Shown here: in pieces, positions 51,803 to 60,658 of the stretch | How positions within the stretch are numbered: the stretch's first letter is position 1 | How the letters are laid out: the number at the start of each line of letters is the position of its first letter | DNA from: Phytohabitans sp036906915 | GTDB lineage: Bacteria; Actinomycetota; Actinomycetes; Mycobacteriales; Micromonosporaceae | Direction of reading: 5' to 3' | Length of the DNA stretch: 64,000 bases | NCBI RefSeq assembly: GCF_036906915.1 | Contig: NZ_JBAKHX010000033.1 | Span: 19,445 to 83,444 of the forward strand | Made by a program: the position numbers and the translations under genes | The notes under the pieces: generated by a model | The model's input: only the letters and a program-made list of their open reading frames with translations | What the model was told of the DNA's origin: nothing | The model's database searches: none

Positions 51803-53359
51803 CTAGCGTGCGGCATGCCTGGCGTGCTTGATGAGTAGGGTCGAGGCGGCCAGCGCCGCGGTGCCGGCGACCACCAGCGCGCTGCCACGCCACTGGTCGT
51901 CACCGGATACGCCCATGAAATCCACTTGTGAGGTTCGGTTGATGACGGCGTACCACAGCATGAGATAGGTGGCTTGGAAGAGGCGCTGGTTGCGGCTGAC
52001 GACGCCCAGGGTCAGCGCGAGGGTCGGAATGAACGGTGCGGCCGCGCACCAGGCGGCAACACCATCCCAGTCGGTGGCGGCGGCCAGCCGCAGCAGCGGT
52101 CCGATGCCGGCGAGAGCGGTCAGGGCGAGCCCTGCCGTCCACTCCGCAGCAAGCCGGCGGTGCCGGGCCGGCGCAGTGTCCACAAGAGAGTGGACCTCGT
52201 ACTCGTACTGTTGCGTCCCCAGCCGGGACCACGCCACTACGGGCCACAGCCAAGCCAGCGGCAGCAACGGATAGGTCACGGCCCGGGTGGGCGCGGCGAG
52301 CGCGGCTACGGCCAGCGCCAGCCCACACAACCACCACCACCACCACCAGCGGATCCCGCCCAGCAGTATCCGCAATTCGCCGGCGACCAGCGCACCGAAA
52401 CGCGGGCGGATGACGGCCGCCGTGCGGGGGGTGCGCACCTTCGCGAAGGCTTGATTTGTGGGCCGCTGCGCCGGCTCGACGGCGGCGGATGACAGTCGCC
52501 GCTGCCCGACATGGGCGTCGAACCGGTTGAACCAGGACGAGGCGAGCAGGACGATGGCGACCGCGGCGCCGACGACCATCAGGCGGCCACTGACGAGTTC
52601 CGCCGTGAGGTCCAGGCCGGACCAGTCGAACCGCGGGGCCGGCTGTTCCTCCACGACGAGCCCAGCGGAGAGCTCGGTGTCCGTCGCGCTGGGGTGTTGG
52701 CTGAGTAAGTCTGGTCGCATCGACTCGGCGACCGAGGCAAAGCCCAACGGGTCGAATCCGCCGATCCGGGTGGTGGTGGCGCTGACGACCACGATCCATC
52801 CGAAGAACCAGACGACGTTTCCGGCGGCGCCCTTGAGCGCCGGCACGGTCTCGAAGACCAGCGCGCCGGCCGCACCGATCGCCATGACCGGCAACGGGAA
52901 CAGTAGGAACGGCAGGAGAAGCGCAGGCAGGTCCAACGTGTCATGCTCGCCGCGGGCGACGAGCATGAGCAGCGCGCTGAGGGCGAGGACAGCGGTCATG
53001 ACGAGCAGGACGGCCAAGTTGCTGGCGAACTTGCCTAACAGGTACGCCGGTCGCCGCAGCACGGTCGCGGCGAGGATCTGTCCCACCTTGCTCGCCTCAT
53101 CCCGGGCAACCGCGTTCTTAACCACGTAGAACCCGGCTAGCGACAACCACAATCCGCCCACCAGTGCGACCGCGGTGCCCACATACGACGCGTCGTACGT
53201 GCCCCGGAACGCGCCGACCCGCAGCATCGCGTAGGTCGCCGACGGCGGCGGGACGGCGGCGTAGCCGAGAGCGACAGCGCCGAGCAGGACGACCGCGAAG
53301 GCCGGCCGGCGCACCCGCTCCCGGAAGTCGGCGAGAGCGAGAGCGGTAACCGCCGTCAT
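51803..53359 (-). CDS. Large ABC transporter permease
   Basis: 518 aa with about twelve hydrophobic segments in two halves, starting MTAVTALALADFRERVRRPA, an ABC-2-like fold. The middle region (about residues 225-330) is largely extracytoplasmic. A run of six tryptophans (GIRWWWWWWLCG) begins the second membrane half. Its ATG overlaps the ATPase stop by 4 bp. It forms a two-gene exporter with that ATPase. Substrate unknown. Confidence 0.82.
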   Translation of the reverse strand: MTAVTALALADFRERVRRPAFAVVLLGAVALGYAAVPPPSATYAMLRVGAFRGTYDASYVGTAVALVGGLWLSLAGFYVVKNAVARDEASKVGQILAATVLRRPAYLLGKFASNLAVLLVMTAVLALSALLMLVARGEHDTLDLPALLLPFLLFPLPVMAIGAAGALVFETVPALKGAAGNVVWFFGWIVVVSATTTRIGGFDPLGFASVAESMRPDLLSQHPSATDTELSAGLVVEEQPAPRFDWSGLDLTAELVSGRLMVVGAAVAIVLLASSWFNRFDAHVGQRRLSSAAVEPAQRPTNQAFAKVRTPRTAAVIRPRFGALVAGELRILLGGIRWWWWWWLCGLALAVAALAAPTRAVTYPLLPLAWLWPVVAWSRLGTQQYEYEVHSLVDTAPARHRRLAAEWTAGLALTALAGIGPLLRLAAATDWDGVAAWCAAAPFIPTLALTLGVVSRNQRLFQATYLMLWYAVINRTSQVDFMGVSGDDQWRGSALVVAGTAALAASTLLIKHARHAAR

Positions 53360-54258
53360 ACCGTTCCGCCTTCTACTGTCGCTGCTTCCCGATCCTGGCC
53401 GCGAACCACCCACAGGTACGCGTCCTCCAGTTCCGGCTCGACCGGCACCGCGCCAGCGGCTGGCACGGCATTGTCCAGGACACGGACGCGTACCCCGTCC
53501 GGGGTGTGCACCGCCCGGCTGGTGAGGTGCCGTTCCCGGAAGCCGGGCAAGTCGGCGGAGGCCACCAGGGTCTCCCAGACCGAACCGGCCATCTCCCGCA
53601 GCAGCTGCTCGGCCGTGTCCAAGCGCCGCAGCTGTCCGCCGGCCATGACGGCGATGCGATCGGCCACCGCCTCGACGTCGGACACGATGTGGGTGGACAG
53701 GATGACCACCCGGTCGGCGGCCAGCTCTACCAGCAGGTTGCCGAACCTCATCCGCTCCTCCGGGTCCAGGCCCACGGTCGGCTCATCGACGATCAGTAAC
53801 CGGGGATCGTTGAGCAGCGCCTGGGCGATCCCGACCCGCTGCCGCATTCCGCCGGAAAACTTCCCAAGCGGACGCCGCCGTACGTCCGTCAGATTCACCA
53901 GGTCGAGCAGCTCGTCGATGCGGGCCCGGGCTGGCCTCGGGGACAGGCCCTTCACCGCCGCCAGATAGGCCAGGAACTCCGGCGCGGTCAGGTGTGGGTA
54001 CACGCCGAAGTCCTGTGGCAGGTAGCCCAGCACCCGGCGCAGCCGGTCGGGCTCGGCGACGATGTCGACGCCGTCCCAGAGCACCCGTCCGCCGGTCGGC
54101 TTGGTTACGGTGGCAAGGATCCGCATCAAGGACGACTTACCGGCGCCGTTCGAACCGAGCAGCCCGAGCACCCCGGTGCCGACCCTGAGGGTCAGGTCCC
54201 GCACCGCGTAGACGCCACCCCGGTACACCTTGCTCACCTCACTCATCTGCAGATGCAT
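53356..54258 (-). CDS. ABC transporter ATPase
   Basis: 300 aa. Walker A GSNGAGKSS, Q-loop YLPQDFGVYPHLTAPEFLAY, signature FSGGMRQRVGIAQALL, Walker B LLIVDEPTVGLDPEE, H-loop LSTHIVSDVEAVAD. The C-terminal 80 residues are a small accessory region. The ATG at 54258 starts just before the first strand (MHLQMSEVSKVYRGG). First gene of the pair with the large permease; divergent from a broken two-component gene that may once have controlled it. Confidence 0.9.
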   Translation of the reverse strand: MHLQMSEVSKVYRGGVYAVRDLTLRVGTGVLGLLGSNGAGKSSLMRILATVTKPTGGRVLWDGVDIVAEPDRLRRVLGYLPQDFGVYPHLTAPEFLAYLAAVKGLSPRPARARIDELLDLVNLTDVRRRPLGKFSGGMRQRVGIAQALLNDPRLLIVDEPTVGLDPEERMRFGNLLVELAADRVVILSTHIVSDVEAVADRIAVMAGGQLRRLDTAEQLLREMAGSVWETLVASADLPGFRERHLTSRAVHTPDGVRVRVLDNAVPAAGAVPVEPELEDAYLWVVRGQDREAATVEGGTV

Positions 54259-54365
54259 ACTGCCGACGCTAGGGCCCCGGGAGGGGTCGGGCATCGGCAG
54301 CGAGGCCGAGCCCGGACGCAACTATCGATGGGCCGGCCCGCGAACCAGTGTTCGACGATCGACAC

Positions 54366-55537
54366 GTGCCTGGTGGGCTGCGCGTGAGTGCACCGCGGCG
54401 CATCGACGCGGTTGTCGTCGGTGGGCTGGCGCTGGCCGCTGCCGGGCTGTGGTACGAGGACTACCGGGTCGTCGGCGTGGCCTGGTTATTGGGAAGCGGG
54501 CGACGCCGCATCGTCGGCGACGCGCAACGGCTACGCCTGCTCGCCGCGCAATTGCGTGCCGAGCGGGAACCAGCGAACGCCGGGGCGGTCCGTGCCGAAC
54601 GAGCCCGAATCGCTGTCGACCTGCACGACATCGTCGCGCACCACATCAGTGCCATTGCGGTACAGGCGAACGCCATAGCCGATCTGCTGGCAGATGGGCG
54701 ACGAGAACCCCGACGGAAACCACGCTCGGGTCGGTAGGATCGCGGCGACCGCCGACGCGGCGCTTGTCGAGATGCGGCGAATGCTCAGACTCCTGGTGGA
54801 CCCAGACGATCGGCCGGCCACACCGGGCGAGCCTTCGCTGGCTCACCTCGACCGGCTCGCCCACGTCGCTGAGGCGGCCGGCTGCCGCCTGCGGGTGAAC
54901 GTCGAGCAGGCCGTGATGGCGGTGCCCGGCTCGTTGCAGACCTGCGCCTACCGAATCGTCCAGGAAGCACTGACCAATGTCGCCGGGGCCACCGACGGCG
55001 CGACCGCCGTCACCGCCGCCCACTCGGACGTGGTCCTCATGGACATACGCATGCCCGGCGTTGACGGCGTCGAGGCGACCCGCCGCATCCACCGCGAATG
55101 GAGCTCGCACCAGCCAAAGCCCCGAGTCATCGTCCTGACGACGTTCGACCTCGACGAGTACGATCTACGCCGCCCTGCGCGCCGGCGCCAGTGGCTTCCT
55201 GCTCAAGAACTGCACGCCCGCGCAGCTCGTCACGCTGACCGCCCGCGAGCGGGATGTGCTCCTACTCGTCGCCACCGGCCTGTCCAACGCCCAAATCGCC
55301 GAACGCCTCGGTGTGAGCGAAGCCAATGTCAAGGCCCGGGTCAACCGCATGCTCACCAGGGTCGGTCTGGACAACCGGGTCCAAGCGGCCATCCTCGCCT
55401 GCTCCCACGGCCAGCTGCCACCGCCGCAGCCAGATGGCAGACGGGCAAGGTCCGGCTGCGCCGTGCGACGCCACCATGCCCAACCCGTCCCCACCCGGCG
55501 GGTGCGCCCGGCCGCATCGGCGGTAACAACCCCGTAG
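54366..55537 (+). pseudogene. Collapsed two-component system: kinase fused to response regulator
   Basis: Pieces in order: a membrane helix and histidine-kinase dimerisation region (RARIAVDLHDIVAHHISAIA) in one frame; a one-base shift near 54696; then ATADAALVEMRRMLRLLVD and the N-box start YRIVQEALTNV. There the kinase ATP domain is lost and a receiver tail follows directly (DVVLMDIRMPGVDGVEATRR). A one-base insertion near 55162 shifts to YAALRAGASGFLLKN, and after another deletion comes a LuxR helix-turn-helix (LTARERDVLLLVATGLSNAQ). At least two frameshifts and two deletions. Divergent from the ABC ATPase gene. Confidence 0.85.
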
Positions 55538-55772
55538 CGACTCCATGCACAGGCGAGATCCCCAACGTGACCAGAACCGCCAGATCGGGCCGGACTTGGC
55601 CAACAGTCGCTAGGTGCGTTCGCCATTCGGGCCCGGTAGTGGTTGTGGTGGTGACGCGGGTCTGCGAAAACATCACGCGGACCGCGCCCCAGAACCCGAG
55701 CGTGCCGTCACCGACGCCAGCGCCACCGCGACCGGGCCGGGACGCTCGGCCGAGCGGTGCAAGCCGCCCTCA

Positions 55773-56054
55773 TCAAGGCTTTGAGGAGGTTGCCTTGTCC
55801 AATATGAGGTGTCGGGCGAGAGTGGCGTTCGCGTCTGCGTCCAATGTGGCGTGCTTGAGCGCGGCCGCGGCCGGTTGGTCTAAATAGACGTTGGTTCCCG
55901 GGACGGCGACGTCACTGTCTGCGGGGGCGGGCACGATCGAGAAAGCAAATTTCTTGTCATCGATTTTTCGGATGCTTAACCCGGCGTCCGGATAGGTATC
56001 GGTGTTGGTCATCCGCCGCACGGCTCGAGCGGCGTTGCTGGTGACAGCTATCAC
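55773..56054 (-). CDS. HesB/Fe-S-assembly-like small protein without cysteines
   Basis: 93 aa from a GTG with a GAGGAGG site. IAVTSNAARAVRRMTNTDTY, then DAGLSIRKIDDKKFAFSIVP and TNVYLDQPAAAALKHATLDA, follow the fold of actinobacterial proteins often labelled HesB-like, which lack the cluster-binding cysteines of true A-type Fe-S carriers. Base composition is noticeably more AT-rich than its neighbours. Function unknown; it may be a cysteine-free structural relative. Confidence 0.65.
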   Translation of the reverse strand: MIAVTSNAARAVRRMTNTDTYPDAGLSIRKIDDKKFAFSIVPAPADSDVAVPGTNVYLDQPAAAALKHATLDADANATLARHLILDKATSSKP

Positions 56055-56232
56055 CGTGGTCCTCCTCGTTGGATGATGCTTTCTTCTTGCAGGTTGCCCC
56101 CGGGGCGTGGCGGCAACCCCATTCGGCCCGGAAGTCACGAGACCTTCACCGGACTGCGAGGATCGTCATACAACTGTCAAACAGCAACGTGATGACCCTT
56201 CCCGGACCAGGCCGATTGCAAAGTCAGTTGAT

Positions 56233-56436
56233 CTATAAAGGCTGTACCTGGTGGGCGCAGATACTCACGTTCCTGCACGCCGGGAACAGCGCTCCCTCGA
56301 TCAGCGACATGTCCATCGAGGTCTTACCGGCCTTGCGCATGGCGAGCATCATGGCGCTCATCACCGCGCCACCGGCCAGACCGGCGTACAACGCCGAACT
56401 TCCGTGCGGCCCCGCAACCGTCGTCGGCCTCTTCAC
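56233..56436 (-). pseudogene. N-terminal fragment of a small membrane protein
   Basis: From GTG 56436: SALYAGLAGGAVMSAMMLAM, then RKAGKTSMDMSLIEGALFPA. This resembles the start of integral membrane proteins with a glycine-rich first helix and an MDMxLIEG motif. The frame leaves the homology after about 54 residues and stops at 56233. Truncated. Confidence 0.45.
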
Positions 56437-56536
56437 GGCGGAGCGGAGCCATGCCAGCACGTGAGTGTTTGGCTCCCTGCGGACGGGGTAGGCGCGGCAA
56501 CGCCATATCACCGCAACGAGAGAGGAAACCCTACTC

Positions 56537-56896
56537 ATGCTGACCAGCACAGTGATCGGCGACACGAACATCGTCATGGCCGCGTACGACGGGGCGTTGA
56601 CGGAGCCGGAGGTGACTGTGGCCCGGGAAAGGCTCGCCGACGTCATCGCCCAGCACGGCAAGGCACGGATGCTCGTCGAGTACGGGGACGTGGATTTCGG
56701 GAAGATGGAGCCGCGCGCCGTCTGGGAAGACCTGAAGAGCGCCGGGTTGATGCGCGACGTGGAAAAGGCCGCCGTGCTCACCGACACCAGGTGGGTCAAG
56801 GCGCTCAGCAAGGCCACCGGAGCGGTGGCGCCGACCGACATCCAGGTCTACGACACCCGGCAACGCGCTGAGGCGCTCAGCTGGCTTCAGTCGTGA
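56537..56896 (+). CDS. SpoIIAA-like (STAS-related) small protein
   Basis: 119 aa. The pattern ATG, then VARERLADVIAQHGKARMLV, EYGDVDFGKMEPRAVWEDLK and DTRWVKALSKATGAVAPTDI matches the SpoIIAA-like family (PF11964), which has a STAS-like fold. A GAGAGGAAA site precedes the start. It is often a single cytoplasmic gene of unknown role. A weak terminator follows. Confidence 0.8.
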   Translation: MLTSTVIGDTNIVMAAYDGALTEPEVTVARERLADVIAQHGKARMLVEYGDVDFGKMEPRAVWEDLKSAGLMRDVEKAAVLTDTRWVKALSKATGAVAPTDIQVYDTRQRAEALSWLQS

Positions 56897-56904
56897 CAGC
56901 GCCG

Positions 56905-56925
56905 TTCAGCGCCGTCGGTGCTGAA
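56905..56925 (+). terminator. Short hairpin after the SpoIIAA-like gene
   Basis: TTCAGCGCC and GGTGCTGAA pair over 9 bp with one G-U, with a 3-nt loop, 9 bp after the stop. Weak but well placed. Confidence 0.4.
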
Positions 56926-57056
56926 GGTACGGAAGCGCCAGTGCTCCGGCGAGCACCGCGACGATGCCTCCCGACCGGTGTTTGTTGGTGCGGGAGTGGG
57001 GTAGCCGCCGTGCTGAAAAACGAGATGGATTACGAACGACAGGGGAGTGGTGCCGG

Positions 57057-57541
57057 ATGGTCGCGCAGCGCCTGCCGACGGTGATCGTGGTCACGGGTGC
57101 CAGCGCCGGGGTGGGCCGCGCGGTCGTCCGTCGCTTCACCAGGCGGAAGGTCAAGCTCGGCTTGATCGCGCGTGGCGAGACCGGGCTGGAGGAAGCGGCC
57201 GACGAGGTGCGCGCGGCAGGCAGCCGTGCTGGCCGGACCGAGCTTCGCGGTGGCGGGCTCGATCCTGGGTAACCGCTTGGCCCCAACCTGATGGACTACT
57301 ACTTCGCTCCACCGGGTACCGGGCGCAGCAGACCGGCGTGGAGCGGGATCCCGATCGCCCTTCGAACCTGTGGGAGGCGCTGGACGGCGCAGACGGTGTG
57401 GACCACGGCGCGCACGGCAGCTTCGACGACCGGGCACGGCCGACCAGCCCGCAGGTCTGGCTGTCGCAGCACCGCGACTGGATCGTCGCTGCGACGGCGG
57501 CGGCAGCCGGCGGTGTCGCGGTGCTGGTCAACCGCCTACCG
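57057..57541 (+). pseudogene. Short-chain dehydrogenase pseudogene with internal deletion
   Basis: From ATG 57057 (AGGGGAG site): PTVIVVTGASAGVGRAVVRR and LGLIARGETGLEEAADEVRA, the SDR cofactor-binding start. The middle with the YxxxK catalytic site is missing. The C-terminus then appears in three frames: ILGNRLAP, NLMDYYFA, and TGYRAQQTGVERDPDRPSNL continuing to a hydrophobic tail near 57540. One large deletion and at least two frameshifts. Confidence 0.8.
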
Positions 57542-57631
57542 CACGGCGAGGGGTGGACGTTGCGGAGTGTGGCGGCGATCCTGGCCAACCCCCGCTACAC
57601 CGGCCGACAGATCTGGAACCGCCAGTACAAC
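57542..57631 (+). mobile_element. Serine-recombinase domain scrap
   Basis: HGEGWTLRSVAAILANPRYT, then GRQIWNRQ. This is the characteristic start of the recombinase domain of large serine recombinases (GWTxRxVAxILxNPRYTGRQ). It follows the SDR tail in the same open frame and is lost after about 30 residues. It marks an old integration or rearrangement point. Confidence 0.75.
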
Positions 57632-57647
57632 GCGGGGCCGGACCGTG

Positions 57648-57788
57648 GTCGGAGCGGTTGAGGTGGACCATGAGGCGGTGGAAGATCGGCCCGTACACCA
57701 GATCCATGAGCACACCCGGGTCGGTGCCGGGCGGTAGTTGCCCCTGCTCCTCGGCTCCGCGCAGGCGGTGCCGGAACTGCTCGATGCG
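57648..57788 (-). pseudogene. TetR-family C-terminal fragment
   Basis: The minus strand reads FRHRLRGAEEQGQLPPGTDP, then GVLMDLVYGPIFHRLMVHLN. This is the C-terminal effector-domain pattern of TetR regulators (G-x-L-x-P-x-x-D-P ... D-x-x-x-G-P-x-x-x-R). No DNA-binding domain is present. Confidence 0.65.
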
Positions 57789-58410
57789 GGGGCGGCGGTG
57801 CCAGTCGTCCAAGTCGACGTCATCGTGCACGAGAGATCCTTTGGTCGATTCGCAGGACACGTCTGCGTGATCCCGTACGCGGCTCCGCTTTCCTGACCAG
57901 CCGTGCGGTGCCAGCAACCCCTTCGGGATCATGCAGATTGTTTCGAAGGCCGGTCAGGCTATTGCCCGCCAACCTCCTGCAACACACCATTAAGGCTACC
58001 CACTGAACTATGCGGAGAGGCGCCGAAGGAGGTGAATCTTTTCGCCTGCGCGAACGGCTCAATGAGCCATTCCACGTAACGATGGGTTGCGTTGTGTAGT
58101 CAACCGTTGAGTGGGTGCATGACACGCCGGATCGGTTGTGGTGCAACGAGAAGACGCAGAACTTAGGCTCGCGCGGCGACCGCAGCACGCGGCCAACGCT
58201 TCAGCCACCACCGCCAAGCGCAGTCGACGGTAAAACGACGGTGGATTGACTTGTTCCTCGATATTGACGTCGTCGAAGTCTGGCCACCGGGAGTGAGTTA
58301 CTCGTCCCCGTGGCGCTTTGAGGCGGCAGTGCGGAAGAACTGCGGGTGCTGCACGGATCGGTCCGACTCGGTTCCGGATGGTTTCCACACATGGATTGGA
58401 GATAACCAAC
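57789..58410. other. Gap without recognisable genes
   Basis: About 620 bp with lower GC than the surroundings. Open frames on both strands show no family resemblance or ribosome sites. It may be the promoter region of the secreted-protein gene plus debris. Confidence 0.35.
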
Positions 58411-59373
58411 GTGGAACAGATTGCCACTGAGCAGCGAGGGCGGCCTCTGTGCTGGGCGCGCGTGCTGTCTCGGCTGGAGGCGCGGCGTGGGAGCCGCAAT
58501 CAACTGATGCTGCGTACTCGACCTGCGGTGGTCACCGCGATCATGGCGATCATGGCGATCGTGGCCGGCGCGGTGGGAGTAACGGTGCCCGTTGCATCGG
58601 CTGCCGCGAGCCCGACTGACGCGCGTGCGGCCGTAGCCGAAATTGAACCCGCCGCAGTTGTCGAGGCCAGGGCCAGGGGAACTCTCGTGGAACAGCGGCA
58701 CCTTGAGGAGCTGGTGGCTCAAGGGTTGTCGCTAGAACAGGCCGCCGCCCAGGTCCTGACGGAGCAGACGCAGGCAGCCGATTTGAGTCGGCGTCGAATA
58801 ATGGAACTGGCGGCACAAGGAATGACTCCGCAAGAGATCGCCGACGCCACGCCAGGGTTGTTTCTGGCCGCCACGGCTCCGGACGACCCCGGTCCGACGA
58901 GTACTAACGGAAGCCTGGAGCTCCACCATCTGACTCGCTACTACTACACAGACTGCAGCTGCGACCACCTAGTGGCGCACTGGACGCAGCTGAACGACCT
59001 GGAGAGCGGAAAAGACCTGGTCGGAATACGAGTTGAGGAATCGACCCAGATGCTCGGTGGACGCATCACGCATTGCGACACTGGAGCCAATCCCGACAAG
59101 TGCTACGTCGACGACGTCGACTATGAGGATCCCAACGGCGTAGCCCACGACTTTTCCAGTGAGAATGGCGAACGCGGTACGATCTCAATGTCGGTGAAAC
59201 AGTACGCCTCAGACGGACCAGGGCCATGCCAGATGTTCGCCCACTACCGTCACGCCTGGGAATCAGTCTCCATCTCCGGCGTATCCATCACCACGGACAA
59301 CGTCACCGTGAACTGGTCATTCAGCGACAACGAATGGCATAGGTCGAAGGCCGGTCCGGGCGTTGCGTGCTAG
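58411..59373 (+). CDS. Secreted protein of unknown function
   Basis: 320 aa from GTG 58411 with GGAG nine bases upstream; ATG 58507 is an alternative that gives a shorter signal peptide. The signal helix (VVTAIMAIMAIVAGAVGVTV) ends near ASAAAS. Residues about 80-150 are helical, with two related units (LVAQGLSLEQAAAQVL; LAAQGMTPQEIADATP). The C-terminal 170 residues have four or more cysteines (DCSCD, THCDTG, KCYVDD, PCQMF) and look beta-rich. I recognise no family. Base composition is lower in GC than the neighbours. A strong hairpin follows. Confidence 0.65.
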   Translation: MEQIATEQRGRPLCWARVLSRLEARRGSRNQLMLRTRPAVVTAIMAIMAIVAGAVGVTVPVASAAASPTDARAAVAEIEPAAVVEARARGTLVEQRHLEELVAQGLSLEQAAAQVLTEQTQAADLSRRRIMELAAQGMTPQEIADATPGLFLAATAPDDPGPTSTNGSLELHHLTRYYYTDCSCDHLVAHWTQLNDLESGKDLVGIRVEESTQMLGGRITHCDTGANPDKCYVDDVDYEDPNGVAHDFSSENGERGTISMSVKQYASDGPGPCQMFAHYRHAWESVSISGVSITTDNVTVNWSFSDNEWHRSKAGPGVAC

Positions 59374-59405
59374 CGCGCATCATTGACCGATAACGACGGT
59401 CGGGT

Positions 59406-59431
59406 CGCCAGGGGAGGCCTCACCCCTGGCG
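59406..59431 (+). terminator. Hairpin after the secreted-protein gene
   Basis: CGCCAGGGG (59406-59414) and CCCCTGGCG (59423-59431), perfect 9-bp stem, 8-nt loop, 33 bp after the stop. A second GC-rich inverted repeat (GCGCCGGCC / GGCCGGCGC) follows to 59468. Confidence 0.6.
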
Positions 59432-59526
59432 CCGGCCGCCTCGAACGCGCCGCCCTGCTGGCCGGCGCGCGCCGTTGACACCCTTCGTGCGGGATCACGC
59501 AACCGGCGACACGAGTCGGTAACGGG

Positions 59527-59558
59527 CATGGAAGTGATCTGCCGGTGCTGCTTCCATG
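59527..59558. promoter_or_regulatory. Inverted repeat upstream of the TrmB/LuxR-type regulator
   Basis: CATGGAAG (59527-59534) and CTTCCATG (59551-59558) are a perfect 8-bp inverted pair with a 16-bp spacer, 27 bp before the regulator's ATG. A self-regulatory operator is plausible. Confidence 0.4.
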
Positions 59559-59584
59559 AGTGAAGCGCGACGAAGGGTGTCGAT

Positions 59585-60658
59585 ATGTCGATTCGACAAG
59601 CGCAACCGGCGATGCTGATCGGGGCGGCGGTACCGTCGTTGATCGGATTGGGCTGCTCCCCCGACGCGGACCTCATCTACCGGACGATGGTGACGCTGGG
59701 GCCGCAGACCAGCCGCGGCCTCCGCCTCGGCCTCGGCATGGCGGCGGGACGTGTCGAGCGGGCGATCGAGGAGCTCGAGGCGGTCGGAGCGGTCGTCCCG
59801 AGACACCGCCAGCCCCGGATAGGTCTACTATGGACGGCGCGACAACCGGCCGAGGTCGTCGCCGCCCTGCGGCGTCGGCGTGTCGCGCCGCAGGCCCAGG
59901 CCCCACAGGCCACCGCGCCGTCGAACGTGAGGTTCGAACTCGCGGCCGTACCGCCGGGGTCGCAGGATATCGGCGACGGCCTGCGGCACCTGCGTAGCCG
60001 GACACTTACCCGCGAACGATTGGCGGAACTCGCCACCATCACCCGCGACGAGCACCTGGCGATGAACCCCGAGCCCGCCTTCGAGCAGGGCGCGGTCCGC
60101 GCGGCCGCGCCGCTGGACCGCAATCTCCTGGCCCGCGGGGTACGAATGCGCGTTCTCGGCGTCCATTCGCCGGAGGTGGATCCGCTGGCCTCCCACGGGC
60201 GGTCACCCGCGGACCAGCGGCCCGACTACCGCCAGGCAATTACCGTGTCGATGAAGCTCATCGTGGTCGACCGGAAGGTCGCCCTGTTCCCCGTCGACCC
60301 ACACGACTACGACCGCGGATACCTGGAGGTGGCCCAGGCGCCGGTGGTAGCCGCACTCGTGGCGCTGTTCGAACGGCAGTGGCGAAGCGCCTGGGACCCG
60401 CGGGAGGAACCCTTGACCGAGATCACCTTGACCGCCCGCGAGCAGGCCTTGATCTCGCTGTTGGCGCAGGGGCACACAGACGTCACCGCCGCACGCGAGC
60501 TCGGTATCAGCGCCCGGTCGGTCTCCAACATCCTGCGCCAGCTGATGGACCGCCTGCGGGTGGAGAACCGCTTCCAACTTGGCCTCGCCCTCGGTGTGCT
60601 TCACACCGTCCCGCCGCCGTGGCGGGCGGCGCCGTCGAACGGAGAAACAACACGATGA
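59585..60658 (+). CDS. TrmB-like/LuxR-type transcriptional regulator
   Basis: 357 aa. Residues 25-90 resemble a TrmB-like winged helix (DADLIYRTMVTLGPQTSRGL; AAGRVERAIEELEAVGAVVP). The middle (150-270) is the phospholipase-D-like ligand region often seen in these regulators, with a conserved-looking RGVRMRVL start. Residues 280-345 are a LuxR helix-turn-helix (LTAREQALISLLAQGHTDVT, then AARELGISARSVSNIL). The regulator overlaps the next gene, a secreted Cys-containing protein, by ATGA, so both are made together. Such regulators often sit beside secreted peptides or natural-product genes; the signal is unknown. Confidence 0.85.
   Translation: MSIRQAQPAMLIGAAVPSLIGLGCSPDADLIYRTMVTLGPQTSRGLRLGLGMAAGRVERAIEELEAVGAVVPRHRQPRIGLLWTARQPAEVVAALRRRRVAPQAQAPQATAPSNVRFELAAVPPGSQDIGDGLRHLRSRTLTRERLAELATITRDEHLAMNPEPAFEQGAVRAAAPLDRNLLARGVRMRVLGVHSPEVDPLASHGRSPADQRPDYRQAITVSMKLIVVDRKVALFPVDPHDYDRGYLEVAQAPVVAALVALFERQWRSAWDPREEPLTEITLTAREQALISLLAQGHTDVTAARELGISARSVSNILRQLMDRLRVENRFQLGLALGVLHTVPPPWRAAPSNGETTR

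Noticed and set aside
52332..52349. CAC/CCA trinucleotide run as a structural repeat element
   Set aside because: It is the coding sequence of the six-tryptophan segment in the permease; no longer repeat surrounds it.
58059..58499. Minus-strand open frame of 146 codons as a gene
   Set aside because: No ribosome site, mixed composition without protein-like pattern, and it would overlap the start of the secreted-protein gene.
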